Assembly (NCBI RefSeq): GCF_029490015.1
Contig: NZ_CP120469.1
Span: 365,106 to 429,105 of the forward strand
Reading direction: 5' to 3'
Length of the DNA: 64,000 bases
Source: Halobaculum limi
GTDB taxonomy: Archaea > Halobacteriota > Halobacteria > Halobacteriales > Haloferacaceae
Within the stretch, counting starts at the first letter, position 1, and the number at the start of each line of letters is the position of its first letter. Shown here in pieces: positions 1-9,289 of the stretch. The notes beneath the pieces are model-generated. The model did no database searches, was not told the DNA's origin, and was given only the letters and a program-made list of their open reading frames with translations. Made by a program: the position numbers and the translations under genes.

Positions 1-297
1 GGGTCGACGCAGGGACTCCACGCTCTCGATGCCGAGTCGGGTGACAAACGGTGGACTCACGACATCGGCGACTGGGAGGTGACTGCGCCGGCTATCGGCC
101 GCGACACGCTGTTCGTCGGTGGCGACCGCCTGTGGGCGCTGGACCCGACGGAGGGAGGGGGCGACGCCGGCCCACCGGTCCGCTTTGAACGGTCGTTCGA
201 CGGCCGCGTCGGTCCCGGCCCAGTCCTCGACGACGGCACCCTGTACGTCGTCGCAGAGACCGGCGCGGAGTCGACGCACCTGGTGGCGCTGTCGTAG
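1..297 (+). CDS. PQQ-like beta-propeller repeat protein, C-terminal fragment
   Basis: The reading frame is open from base 1 and ends at TAG 295-297, so only the last 98 codons are present. The visible part has the blade pattern of PQQ-binding-like/BamB-type propellers: GLHALDAESGDKRW, then LFVGGDRLWALDP, then DDGTLYVVAETG. Each blade has the LYxxxxxxxxALDAxxG signature. Haloarchaeal proteins of this class are usually exported, Tat-dependent and 350-450 residues long. The N-terminus and any signal peptide lie outside the window, so location and ligand cannot be judged. The fold is clear. The function is not. Confidence 0.75.
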   Translation, partial: GSTQGLHALDAESGDKRWTHDIGDWEVTAPAIGRDTLFVGGDRLWALDPTEGGGDAGPPVRFERSFDGRVGPGPVLDDGTLYVVAETGAESTHLVALS

Positions 298-368
298 TCT
301 CGGCACTCGATTTTGGTCAGCGACGAGGGGCGACGCGGAGAGTTTTGGGCCACCGAAAAATCGACACC

Positions 369-375
369 CTTTAGG
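369..375 (+). promoter_or_regulatory. TATA-like element of the glycosyltransferase/iron ABC operon
   Basis: CTTTAGG lies 27-33 nt before the ATG at 402, the spacing expected for a leaderless haloarchaeal transcript. No Shine-Dalgarno-like sequence stands before the ATG. The tight gene packing downstream suggests that this promoter drives the whole block to 7894. Confidence 0.45.
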
Positions 376-401
376 TCGGCCTAATCGGTATGTGAGAACG
401 A

Positions 402-1583
402 ATGAGTACACGACAGGATACCTGCGTCGTCATCCCGACGATTCGGGAGTACGAGTGCCTTCGTGCGTACGTGGAGAACGCACGCAACCACGGCTTCGAC
501 ACCGACCGGTTGTTCTTCGTCCTCGTCACCGAGGACTTCTGCGACACCGACGCGATGGAAGCGATGCTCGACGAGGAGGACGTCGACGGCGTCGTCTTCG
601 ACGGCAGCGCACGCGAGGCGTGGTTCGCCGACCACGACGCCGCGGAGTTCGACCACATCGTGCCCGCCGCGAGTCACGCACAGACCTCCTTCGGTCTGCT
701 GTATATGTGGGCGCACGACCGCTTCGAGTACGGCGTGTTCATCGACGACGACACGCTCCCGCACGACGACGAGGACTTCTTCGGCACCCACATGGACAAC
801 CTCAATTACGAGGGTGCGGTCGAATCCGTCAGTTCCGACGAGTCGTGGGTGAACGTCCTCTACCAGAGCGACACGGATCTGTACCCACGCGGCTATCCGT
901 ACGCCGCGATGGAGGAAACGGTCGAGACGGACACCGAACACGTCGACGACGTCGTCGCCTCGCAGGGCCTGTGGACGAACGTGCCGGACCTCGACGCCGT
1001 CCGCATCCTGATGGACGGCGACCTGCAGGGCCAGGCGCAGACCCTGACGGAGTCCTCCCACTTCAAGCGCGACTTCGTCGCCGAGGAGGGCCAGTACCTC
1101 ACCGTCTGCTCGATGAACCTCGCGTTCCGTCGGGAAATCATCCCCGCGTTCTACCAACTGCCGATGGACGACAACGAGTGGGACGTCGGCCGCTTCGACG
1201 ACATCTGGTCGGGGCTGTTCCTCAAGCGTGCCGCGGACGTCCTCGACAAGCAGGTGTACAACGGCGGTCCCCTCTGTGAACACAACAAGGCGCCGCGCTC
1301 GACGTTCGACGACCTCGCCAACGAGGTTGCGGGCCTCGAACTCAACGAACACGTCTGGGAAGTGCTCGACGAGGTTGCACACGACGCCGACTCCTTCGAG
1401 GCGGCGTTCGCGGAGATGGCCGACGCCCTCGCGGAGGGCGATTTCGAAGAATGGAACAACGGCGCCTTCCTCAACCACTGTGGAGAGTATATGCGCGACT
1501 GGCTGACCTGTCTCGACCGTGTCGAAGGCGCAGGGACCCGTGCGAAGGCCGCCGAGTCCGCGGAGGTGCCCGCCGATGACTGA
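402..1583 (+). CDS. GT75-like glycosyltransferase (alpha-1,4-glucan-protein synthase / reversibly glycosylated polypeptide family)
   Basis: A 393-residue soluble acidic protein. The N-terminus (CVVIPTIREYECLRAYVENA) and the metal-binding DxD region VFIDDDTLPHDDEDFF near residue 115 match the GT75 family, whose plant members are UDP-arabinopyranose mutases and autoglycosylating proteins. No signal peptide or membrane segment is visible, so it should act in the cytoplasm on a nucleotide sugar. The haloarchaeal substrate is unknown to me. Its stop overlaps the start of the downstream binding protein by 8 nt, so it is co-transcribed with an iron-type ABC transporter, an association with no obvious metabolic reason. 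The start at 402 is supported by the leaderless spacing to the TATA-like element. Confidence 0.7.
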   Translation: MSTRQDTCVVIPTIREYECLRAYVENARNHGFDTDRLFFVLVTEDFCDTDAMEAMLDEEDVDGVVFDGSAREAWFADHDAAEFDHIVPAASHAQTSFGLLYMWAHDRFEYGVFIDDDTLPHDDEDFFGTHMDNLNYEGAVESVSSDESWVNVLYQSDTDLYPRGYPYAAMEETVETDTEHVDDVVASQGLWTNVPDLDAVRILMDGDLQGQAQTLTESSHFKRDFVAEEGQYLTVCSMNLAFRREIIPAFYQLPMDDNEWDVGRFDDIWSGLFLKRAADVLDKQVYNGGPLCEHNKAPRSTFDDLANEVAGLELNEHVWEVLDEVAHDADSFEAAFAEMADALAEGDFEEWNNGAFLNHCGEYMRDWLTCLDRVEGAGTRAKAAESAEVPADD

Positions 1584-2772
1584 CGAGCGACGCACCTACC
1601 GACGGCGGAAGGTACTCGCGAGCCTCGGCGTCGCTGGTGCGGCCGGCCTCGCCGGGTGTAACGGTGTCCTCGGCGGCGGCGAGGAGACGAGCAGCGGCGG
1701 TGGCGGCGGTGGTGGCGGCACTGGCAGCGACAGCGGTGAGGACGCCATCGGCGCGGCCTTCGAGGAGTTCCGTGGCTCCGGTCCGCTCGCACAGGGGCGC
1801 TCCGACGTCGGCGGGACCCGCATCGAGGACCTGCCGAACCTCAGCGGCAGCCTCACCATCTACCTCGGCGGCGGCGAGGGTGGCCTCTACCGCGACCTGT
1901 TGGCGAAGTTCGGGCAGATCTACCCGGACTTCGAGTACCAGGTGCGGGAGGCCGGGACCGCAGACGCGGCGAACACCATCATCAGCGAGGGCGCGGCGAC
2001 GCCGGCGGACGTGTTCTGGTCGGTCGACGCCGGGTCGCTCGCAGCGGTCGCCAACGAGGGGCTGACCGCGGGGCTGCCCGCGGAGGTCATCGACCCCGTC
2101 CCCGAGGAGTTCCACCCCGACGACCAGTGGGTCGGCGTCGCCGGCCGTGCACGCGCCATCCCGTACAACACGGCGGAACTCTCGGAGGACGACGTTCCCG
2201 ACAGCGTGATGGACTTCCCCGAGTCGCAGGCGCTCGCGAACGCCGTCGGCTGGGCACCCACCTACGGCGCGTTCCAGTCGTTCGTCACCGCGATGCGACT
2301 CATCGAGGGCGAGGACGACACTCGGGCGTGGCTCCAGGGGATGCTCGACGCCGGCGTGACGGAGTTCAGCAACGAGTTCCTCGTCTCGAACGCCGTCGCC
2401 GACGGGGCGCTCAACGCTGGCTTCGCCAACCACTACTACGCGCTGCGCGTACAGGCCGCCCGGCCGAACGCGCCGCTCGACTTAGCGTTCACCAGCGGCG
2501 ACGCCGGCGCCCTGATCAACGCCGCCGGCGCACAGGTGCTGTCGGCGAGTCAGAACCAGGAGTTGGCGTTCACCTTCCTCCGCCACCTGCTGTCGGCGGA
2601 GGCGCAGGAGTTCTTCGCCACGCGGACGTACGCGTACCCGATGGTCGAGGACATCGCCCCGGTCGGCGGACTGCCGCCGGTCGGCGAACTGAACCCGCCG
2701 AGCATCGACCTCAACGAACTCTCGAACATCCAGCCGACGCTGGAACTGATGCGCGAGGTGGGCGTGCTGTGA
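1576..2772 (+). CDS. ABC transporter substrate-binding lipoprotein, iron(III)-type
   Basis: The start at 1576 overlaps the previous gene by 8 nt. The N-terminus MTDERRTYRRRKVLASLG, followed by a hydrophobic stretch and LAGC, is a Tat signal with a lipobox, so the mature protein is a surface lipoprotein. A Gly/Ser-rich linker (about residues 30-55) follows. The body (LTIYLGGGEGGLYRDLLAKF, VFWSVDAGSLAAVA, then a second lobe rich in NAVxWAPTY) resembles family 1 solute-binding proteins of the FutA/FbpA ferric iron type. The fused permease and TOBE-type ATPase that follow fit that system. The specificity is inferred from family and context. Thiamine or another small anion remains possible. Confidence 0.75.
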   Translation: MTDERRTYRRRKVLASLGVAGAAGLAGCNGVLGGGEETSSGGGGGGGGTGSDSGEDAIGAAFEEFRGSGPLAQGRSDVGGTRIEDLPNLSGSLTIYLGGGEGGLYRDLLAKFGQIYPDFEYQVREAGTADAANTIISEGAATPADVFWSVDAGSLAAVANEGLTAGLPAEVIDPVPEEFHPDDQWVGVAGRARAIPYNTAELSEDDVPDSVMDFPESQALANAVGWAPTYGAFQSFVTAMRLIEGEDDTRAWLQGMLDAGVTEFSNEFLVSNAVADGALNAGFANHYYALRVQAARPNAPLDLAFTSGDAGALINAAGAQVLSASQNQELAFTFLRHLLSAEAQEFFATRTYAYPMVEDIAPVGGLPPVGELNPPSIDLNELSNIQPTLELMREVGVL

Positions 2773-2787
2773 GGGAGGCGATCTGAG

Positions 2788-4446
2788 GTGGCCCCTGGCG
2801 AGGGGTTCGGGCGGGTCCGCGGAATCGTCGGATCGGACGACGACGAGCCTGGGGTCGCGGTCGTGCTCCTCGCTGCGGGGGTCGCAGCGGCGGTGCTGTC
2901 GCCGCTGATCTGGTTACTGATCAGCGCCGCAGAACTGTCGCTGTCGGATGCGACGGCGCTGTTAGCGTCGGGCACGACGACCGACGTTCTCGTCAACAGC
3001 CTCGCACTCGTCGGCGTCGTGACGGGCGCGTCGGTCGCGTTAGGCGTACCACTGGCGGTGTTGACCGTCCAGACGAACCTCCCGTTCAGGCGGGCGTGGA
3101 CCGTCATCGCGGCGCTCCCGCTCGTCGTTCCCAGTTACATCGGCGCGTTCGCGTACGTCTCGGCGTTCGGGCCCAGCGGCGCGCTTCCGGACCTCCTGAC
3201 CGACTACGGCCTCGGGGTGGTGGTCCCGTACCTCCCAACCGTCTACGGACTGGGTGGGACGGCGCTCGTGTTGACGCTGTTCACGTACCCGTACGTCTTC
3301 TTGACCACGCGAGCGTCGCTGCTGTCGTTCGACACGACCCAGTTAGAGGCGGCGCGGACGCTCAACCACTCGTACCCTGAGGCGTTCCGCCGGGTCATCC
3401 TCCCACAGATTGCGCCGGGCGTCACCGCGGGGGCGCTGTTGGTGGCGCTGTACACCCTTTCTGACTTCGGGACGCCCGCGATTATGCGCTTCGACGTATT
3501 CACGCGCGTCATCTACGTCGAACTCAACTCCTTCGGCGTCGGCCGGGCGAACGCGACGCTGCTGTCGATCCAACTGCTGGCGGTGACGGCGGTCATCCTC
3601 GCGCTGGAGTCGCGCGTCAGCGGCGACGCCGCCGCGGGCTACGGGACGCCCTCGTCGGCGCGAGCGGTCGTCTCGCTGGGGCCGTTCCGGTGGCTCGCGA
3701 CGCTCGTGCCTGCAGTCGTGAGCCTGTTCACGCTCGTGCTGCCGGTGGGTATCCTCACGATGTGGCTCGTGCGCTCTGGCCCGGGGTACAGCGGTGGCGG
3801 CCTCGCCTTCCGCCCCGACTTCGCCGTGAACTCGGTGTACGTCGCCGCCCTCGCAGCGGGAATCACCGTCTTATTCGCGCTCCCGGTCGCGTACTACGCG
3901 GGGCGGTCGAACTCGGTGTTGGCGAAAGCGACCGAACGGGCGACGTACCTCGGCTACGCGATGCCGGGGGTCGTCCTCGGACTCGCGCTGGTGTTCTTCT
4001 CCTCGCGGTGGCTGTTGGAGACGTTCGGTGCGAGCGCCGCACAGGTCGTCTATCAGTCGCTACCGCTGCTCGTGTTCGCGTACGTCGTGCGATTCCTCCC
4101 ACAGGCCGTCGGCGCGACCCGGTCGTCGGTGCTGGGCGTCGACCAGGATCTGGTCGGCGCGGCGCGGCTGCTCGGTGAGTCGCCGAGCGGTGCGTTCAGA
4201 CGGGTGACGCTCCCACTCATCTCGCCCGGACTGGTCGCTGGTGCGGCGCTCGTGTTCCTCACGACGATGAAGGAACTGGACACGACGCTCATCCTGCATC
4301 CGACAGGGTTTACAACGATAGTGACCTACATCTGGCGAGTTCAGGAGGCCGGGTACTACGGCAGGGCGGCGCTGCCGGCGCTGGTGCTGGTGGCGGTGTC
4401 CGGCCTCTCGATGGTGCCGCTACTGAAAGGAAGCGACGATGACTGA
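2788..4446 (+). CDS. ABC transporter permease, fused two-domain FbpB type
   Basis: 552 residues with about 12 membrane segments, double the usual permease length. It contains two BPD_transp_1 domains, each with an EAA-like loop: EAARTLNHSYPEAFRRVILP near residue 190 and GAARLLGESPSGAFRRVTLP near residue 455. This fused layout is typical of iron(III) (FbpB/SfuB) permeases. GTG at 2788 gives MAPGEGFGRVRG and begins 15 nt after the binding-protein stop. The 3' end overlaps the ATPase gene by 8 nt. It forms the membrane channel for the substrate delivered by the lipoprotein encoded at 1576. Confidence 0.85.
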   Translation: MAPGEGFGRVRGIVGSDDDEPGVAVVLLAAGVAAAVLSPLIWLLISAAELSLSDATALLASGTTTDVLVNSLALVGVVTGASVALGVPLAVLTVQTNLPFRRAWTVIAALPLVVPSYIGAFAYVSAFGPSGALPDLLTDYGLGVVVPYLPTVYGLGGTALVLTLFTYPYVFLTTRASLLSFDTTQLEAARTLNHSYPEAFRRVILPQIAPGVTAGALLVALYTLSDFGTPAIMRFDVFTRVIYVELNSFGVGRANATLLSIQLLAVTAVILALESRVSGDAAAGYGTPSSARAVVSLGPFRWLATLVPAVVSLFTLVLPVGILTMWLVRSGPGYSGGGLAFRPDFAVNSVYVAALAAGITVLFALPVAYYAGRSNSVLAKATERATYLGYAMPGVVLGLALVFFSSRWLLETFGASAAQVVYQSLPLLVFAYVVRFLPQAVGATRSSVLGVDQDLVGAARLLGESPSGAFRRVTLPLISPGLVAGAALVFLTTMKELDTTLILHPTGFTTIVTYIWRVQEAGYYGRAALPALVLVAVSGLSMVPLLKGSDDD

Positions 4447-5707
4447 CGACACACCCCCCACGAGACGTGGCGTGAACGACGCCTCGAACGACGCCGGTAG
4501 TTCGGTGACCGACGGCGGCACCACCGTCGACACGGGAGACGCCGACGCCACCGAGGCGGTCGGTGAAGTTCACGGCGCGGATACCGACTCCGCGCCCGAA
4601 CGGGATGCAGTCGTCACCAGCGGGACACAGTCGGTCGCCGACGACGCCAAACCGGTGTTGGAACTGGAGGGAGTGGTCAAGCGATACGGTCCCGAGACCG
4701 CCGTCGACGGCCTCGACTTGACCGTCCACGAGGGCGAACTCGTGACCTTGTTGGGTCCGTCTGGGTGTGGCAAGACGACGACGCTTCGAATGATCGCTGG
4801 TCTGGAGACGCCCTCCGACGGGACGATTCGCGTCGCCGGCGAGGTGGTCGCGGGCGAGGGGTCGGTGACGCCGCCCGAAGAGCGTGACGTCGGCCTGGTG
4901 TTCCAGGAATTCGCGCTGTTCCCACATCTCACCGTCGCGGAGAACATCGCGTTCGGCCTCGACGACCCCGACTCACCCGAGGCGGACGAACGGGTAGCGA
5001 ACCTGCTCGAACTGGTCGGTCTCGGAGAGTACGGCGACCGCTCGCCGGCGGACCTGTCGGGCGGCCAGCGCCAGCGGGTCGCACTCGCGCGGTCGCTCGC
5101 ACCCGAACCGGACGTCCTCTTGCTGGACGAACCATTCTCGAACCTCGACGTGAGCCTGCGCGTGCGGATGCGCGAGGAGGTGAAGCGCATCCTCGACGAG
5201 GCTGGCGTCACCGCCGTCTCCGTCACCCACGACCAAGAGGAGGCGCTGTCTATCTCCGACCGCGTCGCCGTCGTCAACGGGGGGACCGTCGAACAGGTAG
5301 ACGACCCCGGTGAGGTGTTCGAACACCCGACCTCGCGGTTCGTCGCCTCCTTCCTCGGGCAGGCGAGTTTCCTCCCGGCACACGTCACCGCCGACGCCAT
5401 CGAGACGAGCGTCGGCTCCTACGATCGCGACCTGTTGAAGGGACTGGGCGACGGCTACGCCGGGAGCCGCGTCGACGTCCTCGTTCGCCCGGACGACCTC
5501 CGAGCCGCGGCGGTCGGTGAGGGCGACGCCGACGGACACGTCGTCCGGCGGCAGTACACCGGGCCGTCGTTCGTCTACCACGTGGAACTCACGGACGGGA
5601 CCGTCGTCCGGTGTCTCCACAACCACACCGAGGACTTCGAGGTTGGAGAGCCAGTCGCAGTCACGTTAGTCGCCGACCACGCACTCGCGTGGTATCCCGC
5701 AGAGTAG
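4439..5707 (+). CDS. ABC transporter ATP-binding protein, iron(III)/spermidine class
   Basis: 422 residues. Residues 1-65 are an acidic low-complexity leader that may be disordered or may mean the true start is further in. The ATPase domain then shows Walker A GPSGCGKTT near residue 103, the Q-loop VFQEFALFPH, signature LSGGQRQR, Walker B VLLLDEPFSNLD and the switch His in VTHDQEEAL. The C-terminal 120 residues are TOBE-like (VDVLVRPDDLR). It powers the fused permease with which it overlaps by 8 nt. The class is shared by Fbp, Pot and Ugp systems. The preference for iron rests on the fused permease. Confidence 0.88.
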   Translation: MTDDTPPTRRGVNDASNDAGSSVTDGGTTVDTGDADATEAVGEVHGADTDSAPERDAVVTSGTQSVADDAKPVLELEGVVKRYGPETAVDGLDLTVHEGELVTLLGPSGCGKTTTLRMIAGLETPSDGTIRVAGEVVAGEGSVTPPEERDVGLVFQEFALFPHLTVAENIAFGLDDPDSPEADERVANLLELVGLGEYGDRSPADLSGGQRQRVALARSLAPEPDVLLLDEPFSNLDVSLRVRMREEVKRILDEAGVTAVSVTHDQEEALSISDRVAVVNGGTVEQVDDPGEVFEHPTSRFVASFLGQASFLPAHVTADAIETSVGSYDRDLLKGLGDGYAGSRVDVLVRPDDLRAAAVGEGDADGHVVRRQYTGPSFVYHVELTDGTVVRCLHNHTEDFEVGEPVAVTLVADHALAWYPAE

Positions 5708-7894
5708 ATGTCTGGACTGTCTCCCGACGACGGGGACCAGTCGACCACCGCTGTGGCGTCCGTCCGGACACGCTTGCTCGACGCACTCGATTCGGCCGAC
5801 AGTGGCCACGCAGCGACGGCGATGCTCGCAGTCGTCGCCGCCGCCGTGGCGGTACTCGTCTCGACGGGCGTGTTCCCGTTTCGCTCGCTCAACCACGACG
5901 AGGGCGTGTACCTCCAGCAAGCGGAGCTGTTGCTCGCGGGGAAGGTGTTCCTCAGCCCGCCCGTTGAGGACGCCTTCAGACCGTGGTTCTTCGTCGAGAG
6001 CGACCGAGGGCTGTACTCGAAGTACGCGCCCGTCCCGGCGACGGTGTTCGCGCTCGGAAAGCTCTTGGGCGGCTACACCGTCGCGCTGGTCGGTATTGCG
6101 GCGGGGCTCGTCGTCGCCACCGTCTCGCTCGGGCGGGAACTGTTCGACGCTCGCGTGGGCGTCCTCGCCGGCGTGCTCCTGCTTGCGACGCCGCTGTTCG
6201 TCGTCCACTCGGGGGTGTACCTCCCGTACGCACTGACGGCGACGCTGAACGTCGCCTTCGCCGTCTGGTACCTCCGCGGTGAGCGCCGCGAGTCGCTGCG
6301 CGATGCGACGCTGGCGGGCGTCGCAGTGGGCCTCGCCTTCTTCGCACGACCGTACACGGCGGTGCTGTTCGCGCTGCCGTTCGTCGCACACGCGGTCGTC
6401 ACGCTCCTCCGAGCGCGAGCGTGGCGCGTGCTCACCGCCGGACGCGATGCGGTCGATACGGCGGTCACGAACCTGCTCGCGCGCCGAGTCGTGACTGCCG
6501 CACTCGGGTTGGCGGGCGTCGCCGCGGCGCTCGGGTACAACGTCGTCGTCACCGGCGACCCGCTCGTGTTCCCGTATCTCGCGTTCGCGCCCGAGGACGG
6601 CATCGGCTTCGGCGAACGCGCCATACTGGGTCACGAGGTGGACTACACGGTCGAGTTGGCGTTGGAGGCGAACCGACTGGTGGTCACCGACCTGCTGACC
6701 GAGTGGGTCGTCGCGGGGACCGCCGGCGCAGTCGCCGCGGGCGTAGGCGTCGCGGTCGCTGTCGGGCGGGCGCGAGCGGTCACCGACGTCGCCGACGGCG
6801 TGAGCACCCGAGTGCGTCGGGGATTGCTCGCTGGGACGTTCCTCACCGTGGTCGGTGGGAACGTCGCATTCTGGGGGAACTACAACGTGCTCGGAGCGCT
6901 CGACGCGAGCGACGACGGCCTCATCCACTACTTGGGCCCGTACTACCACTACGACCTGATCGTGCCGACGGCGGTGTTCGCCGCGGTCGCAGTCGTCGCG
7001 GGCGTCGAGGCCGTCCGGCGTCACGGCCGGCGCGTCGCCGAGCGAGACGGCGTCGACCCGCGGGCAATCCGCGCGGTCGGTGCGGCCCTCCTGCTGGTTG
7101 CGGCGGCGGGCGTCGGCGGCGTGGGCGTCGCCGCCGTCGACGAGACGGTCGACCGGAATCAAGAGGTCACGCAAGAACTCCGGGCAGGCTACGGCCCGCT
7201 GGCTGACGGCGGTCCCGAGGACGGCGTGGTGTTCCTCCCGACACCGTACGGCCCGTGGCTGAACCACCCGTTCCAACTGCTCGTCAACGACGCCGACTAC
7301 GACGACGGCCCGGTGTACGCGCTCGGCGACACCCACGAACTCGCGGTCGCGGCGGCGTTCCCCGACCGCGACCTGTATCGCTACGTGTACGCCGGGTCGT
7401 GGGTCCCGGTCGACGACAGCACCGTCCGCGGGGCTGTCAAGGAGGTCGAGCGCATCTCCGGCGAGTCCATCTCGCTGACGGCGACGCTGGGCCGACCCGA
7501 CGGCGTCGAGGCGACTACCGTCCGTATCACGGGCGACGAGGGGTCGACGTACCTCGTCGCGAACGACTCCGGGGGACCGCTCACCCTGCACCTGACCGTC
7601 GACGGCGACACTCTGCGTGCGTCGGGCGACGCACTCGCGTCCCCCAGCGGCGACGCGACGCTCGCGGTCGACGACGTCGACGAGGTGTCCATCGAGGTGT
7701 TCGTCGCGACTGGACCCGCCAGCGGCTACAGCTATCAGGTGGTGTTCCCCGTCGAACGCGAGGACGGCATCGTCCGTGCGCTCTCGCCGACGGTCGAGCG
7801 GTGCTCGGTCCCGACACAGTGCATCCCTCAAGGCATCGGCGAGACGCCGCCCAACCGCGGCGTCGACGTGACGCTCTCGAACGCGTCGACATAG
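5708..7894 (+). CDS. Polytopic membrane glycosyltransferase, GT39/ArnT-like
   Basis: 728 residues. ATG follows the ATPase stop with no gap, so it is the last gene of the operon. The first luminal loop carries LNHDEGVYLQQAELLL, the acidic motif of GT39/GT83 (Pmt/ArnT) enzymes that transfer sugars from polyprenyl phosphates. About 10-12 membrane segments run to residue 480. The last 240 residues are an acidic extracellular beta-rich domain with pairs of Cys (ERCSVPTQCIP). It probably glycosylates an exported protein or lipid. With the GT75-like gene it brackets the ABC transporter, which suggests glycosylation of the transporter lipoprotein or its neighbours. That link is a guess. Confidence 0.65.
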   Translation: MSGLSPDDGDQSTTAVASVRTRLLDALDSADSGHAATAMLAVVAAAVAVLVSTGVFPFRSLNHDEGVYLQQAELLLAGKVFLSPPVEDAFRPWFFVESDRGLYSKYAPVPATVFALGKLLGGYTVALVGIAAGLVVATVSLGRELFDARVGVLAGVLLLATPLFVVHSGVYLPYALTATLNVAFAVWYLRGERRESLRDATLAGVAVGLAFFARPYTAVLFALPFVAHAVVTLLRARAWRVLTAGRDAVDTAVTNLLARRVVTAALGLAGVAAALGYNVVVTGDPLVFPYLAFAPEDGIGFGERAILGHEVDYTVELALEANRLVVTDLLTEWVVAGTAGAVAAGVGVAVAVGRARAVTDVADGVSTRVRRGLLAGTFLTVVGGNVAFWGNYNVLGALDASDDGLIHYLGPYYHYDLIVPTAVFAAVAVVAGVEAVRRHGRRVAERDGVDPRAIRAVGAALLLVAAAGVGGVGVAAVDETVDRNQEVTQELRAGYGPLADGGPEDGVVFLPTPYGPWLNHPFQLLVNDADYDDGPVYALGDTHELAVAAAFPDRDLYRYVYAGSWVPVDDSTVRGAVKEVERISGESISLTATLGRPDGVEATTVRITGDEGSTYLVANDSGGPLTLHLTVDGDTLRASGDALASPSGDATLAVDDVDEVSIEVFVATGPASGYSYQVVFPVEREDGIVRALSPTVERCSVPTQCIPQGIGETPPNRGVDVTLSNAST

Positions 7895-7925
7895 CGCCCG
7901 ACCAGCGTGTGGAATCGGCGCCGGG

Positions 7926-8079
7926 TCAGTGACCCACGACTGAAGTCGTGGTTCACTGACATATCGAAGTATTTTTTATAAATTATACGATTGACGTGGA
8001 GAGTCAGACTGCCATCGCTCGTGGGGTTGTTCGAGGATTGTCGGATTCCTCCCACGGCTAAAGCCGTGGGCTTCTTCCT
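7926..8079. mobile_element. Small non-coding IS200/IS605-family derivative (MITE-like)
   Basis: About 150 bp with no open frame, bounded by two hairpins typical of haloarchaeal IS200/IS605/IS1341 ends. The left one is CCACGACT-GA-AGTCGTGG (7934-7951), extended by CAGTGA/TCACTG (7927-7958). The right one is CCCACGGCT-AA-AGCCGTGGG (8051-8070), followed by CTTCTTCCTT. The middle is AT-rich (for example 7971-7988) and holds neither tnpA nor tnpB. The subterminal hairpins, rather than terminal inverted repeats, are what TnpA of the HUH type recognises, so the element could be moved in trans. It separates the glycosyltransferase operon from the CPBP gene. Confidence 0.72.
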
Positions 8080-8177
8080 TGCATTCGTGTGAGCGTCGAC
8101 ATCCCGAATGTCGCCGAATTCATCGGGGTAGGAACCGTCGTGCGGCTACTTGAGCGGCCTGTTCGTTTTGTCACACG

Positions 8178-8993
8178 ATGGCATACTCCTCCCGGTGGGC
8201 TGTCGAACGCGGCCTTCGGCGGTTCACGGCGCTGTTCGCACTCGGCGTGTTCGGGGTGGTTGCCGCGGGTGTGACGGCGGTCATCAGGGCCGACCCATCG
8301 GCAGGGCCGACTCCCGAGCGAGTGGTCGCCGTCCTCGTCTCCTCGGCGCGACCGCTGGCGTTGCTGGGAGTCGCGGTGGTCGTCGGCCTCGTCGCGGCCC
8401 CCCGAGTGGGCTTTCGCTCGCGAGTACGCGAGTACGTCAGCGGCAACCAGTCGGCGTGGCGCGGGGTGCGCTCGGACCTCACTCGTGCCGTGTGGTACGG
8501 CCTCGCCGTCGGTGTCACCCTCATCGTCACCGCGGCGGTGTTCACACCGGAGAGTACGCTCTCCACCGACGGTGTGACGGTCGCGACCGTGCTCGCCAGC
8601 CTGCCACAGCAGGTGCTGTACGCCGGCCTCACCGAGGAGTTGCTGTTGCGGTGGGGCGCGATGGCGCTCGTCTCGCTCGTGTTGTGGTGGGCGCTCGACT
8701 GCCGATACGGGACGGTGCCGCCGGGGGTCGCGTGGACGTCCATCGCCGTCTCCGCACTGTTGTTCGGACTGGGTCACCTCCCGTCGGCGACAGCGCTGTA
8801 CGGCGACCTCAGCCTCACCACCGCGGCGGTCGTCGTCGGGACCAACTCGGCCGCCGGGGTCGCATACGGCTGGCTGTTCTGGCGGCAGAGCCTCGAGGCC
8901 GCGATGGTTGCACACGCCGTGTCAAACCTCGTGTACGTCTGCGCGTCGCTCGTGTTCGTGACCGCCGCCGCGACGCCCGTCATTATTCCATAG
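8178..8993 (+). CDS. CPBP family intramembrane glutamic endopeptidase (copy 1)
   Basis: 271 residues, about 8 membrane segments. The three family motifs are all present: EELLLRWG (EExxxR) near residue 153, LLFGLGHLP (FxxxH) near residue 195, and HAVSNLVYV (HxxxN) near residue 244. CPBP proteins include the type II CAAX prenyl proteases and Abi bacteriocin-immunity proteins. The substrate in archaea is unknown. A close paralogue lies at 10271 with the same motifs in the same order (shared words include TEELLLRWG and AYGWLFWR.SLEAAM). The start at 8178 is the first in-frame ATG beyond the mobile element. Confidence 0.85.
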   Translation: MAYSSRWAVERGLRRFTALFALGVFGVVAAGVTAVIRADPSAGPTPERVVAVLVSSARPLALLGVAVVVGLVAAPRVGFRSRVREYVSGNQSAWRGVRSDLTRAVWYGLAVGVTLIVTAAVFTPESTLSTDGVTVATVLASLPQQVLYAGLTEELLLRWGAMALVSLVLWWALDCRYGTVPPGVAWTSIAVSALLFGLGHLPSATALYGDLSLTTAAVVVGTNSAAGVAYGWLFWRQSLEAAMVAHAVSNLVYVCASLVFVTAAATPVIIP

Positions 8994-9289
8994 GTCTACA
9001 GAGAGAAGGACGCTGTCGAAGTCCCCGATCGGAGAGCGGTTTCAGTCGTGGTGGCCACTATGTCGCGCAAATGTCTGCTACTCAGTCGTCAGTATCGAGC
9101 GTGGTGGGCGATAGATACAGAGGATCTGTCCGTCAGATCGGCAATCGGGAGAAGAACATTACGGTAGTGGTTTCGTGGCGACCCGTGCGAAGAGCTTCTG
9201 TACTCCTGTCAAGAGAATTGTGTTCGAGACGTCGGACGCAGTTTCAGTGAATCGGCACCAGCAGGTCTCGGAGGCCTGGATCTGAGTAG
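8994..9289. other. Intergenic region, no gene seen
   Basis: About 300 nt between the first CPBP gene and the 3' end of the minus-strand membrane gene. It is less GC-rich than the surrounding genes. I see no convincing short gene, tRNA or repeat. The only long frame through it is a plus-strand shadow continuing from inside the CPBP gene. Confidence 0.5.

Noticed and set aside
5666..7831. Minus-strand open frame of 721 codons over the GT39-like gene
   Set aside because: Shadow frame. Composition is unlike haloarchaeal proteins, and the plus-strand gene has helices and the DE motif.
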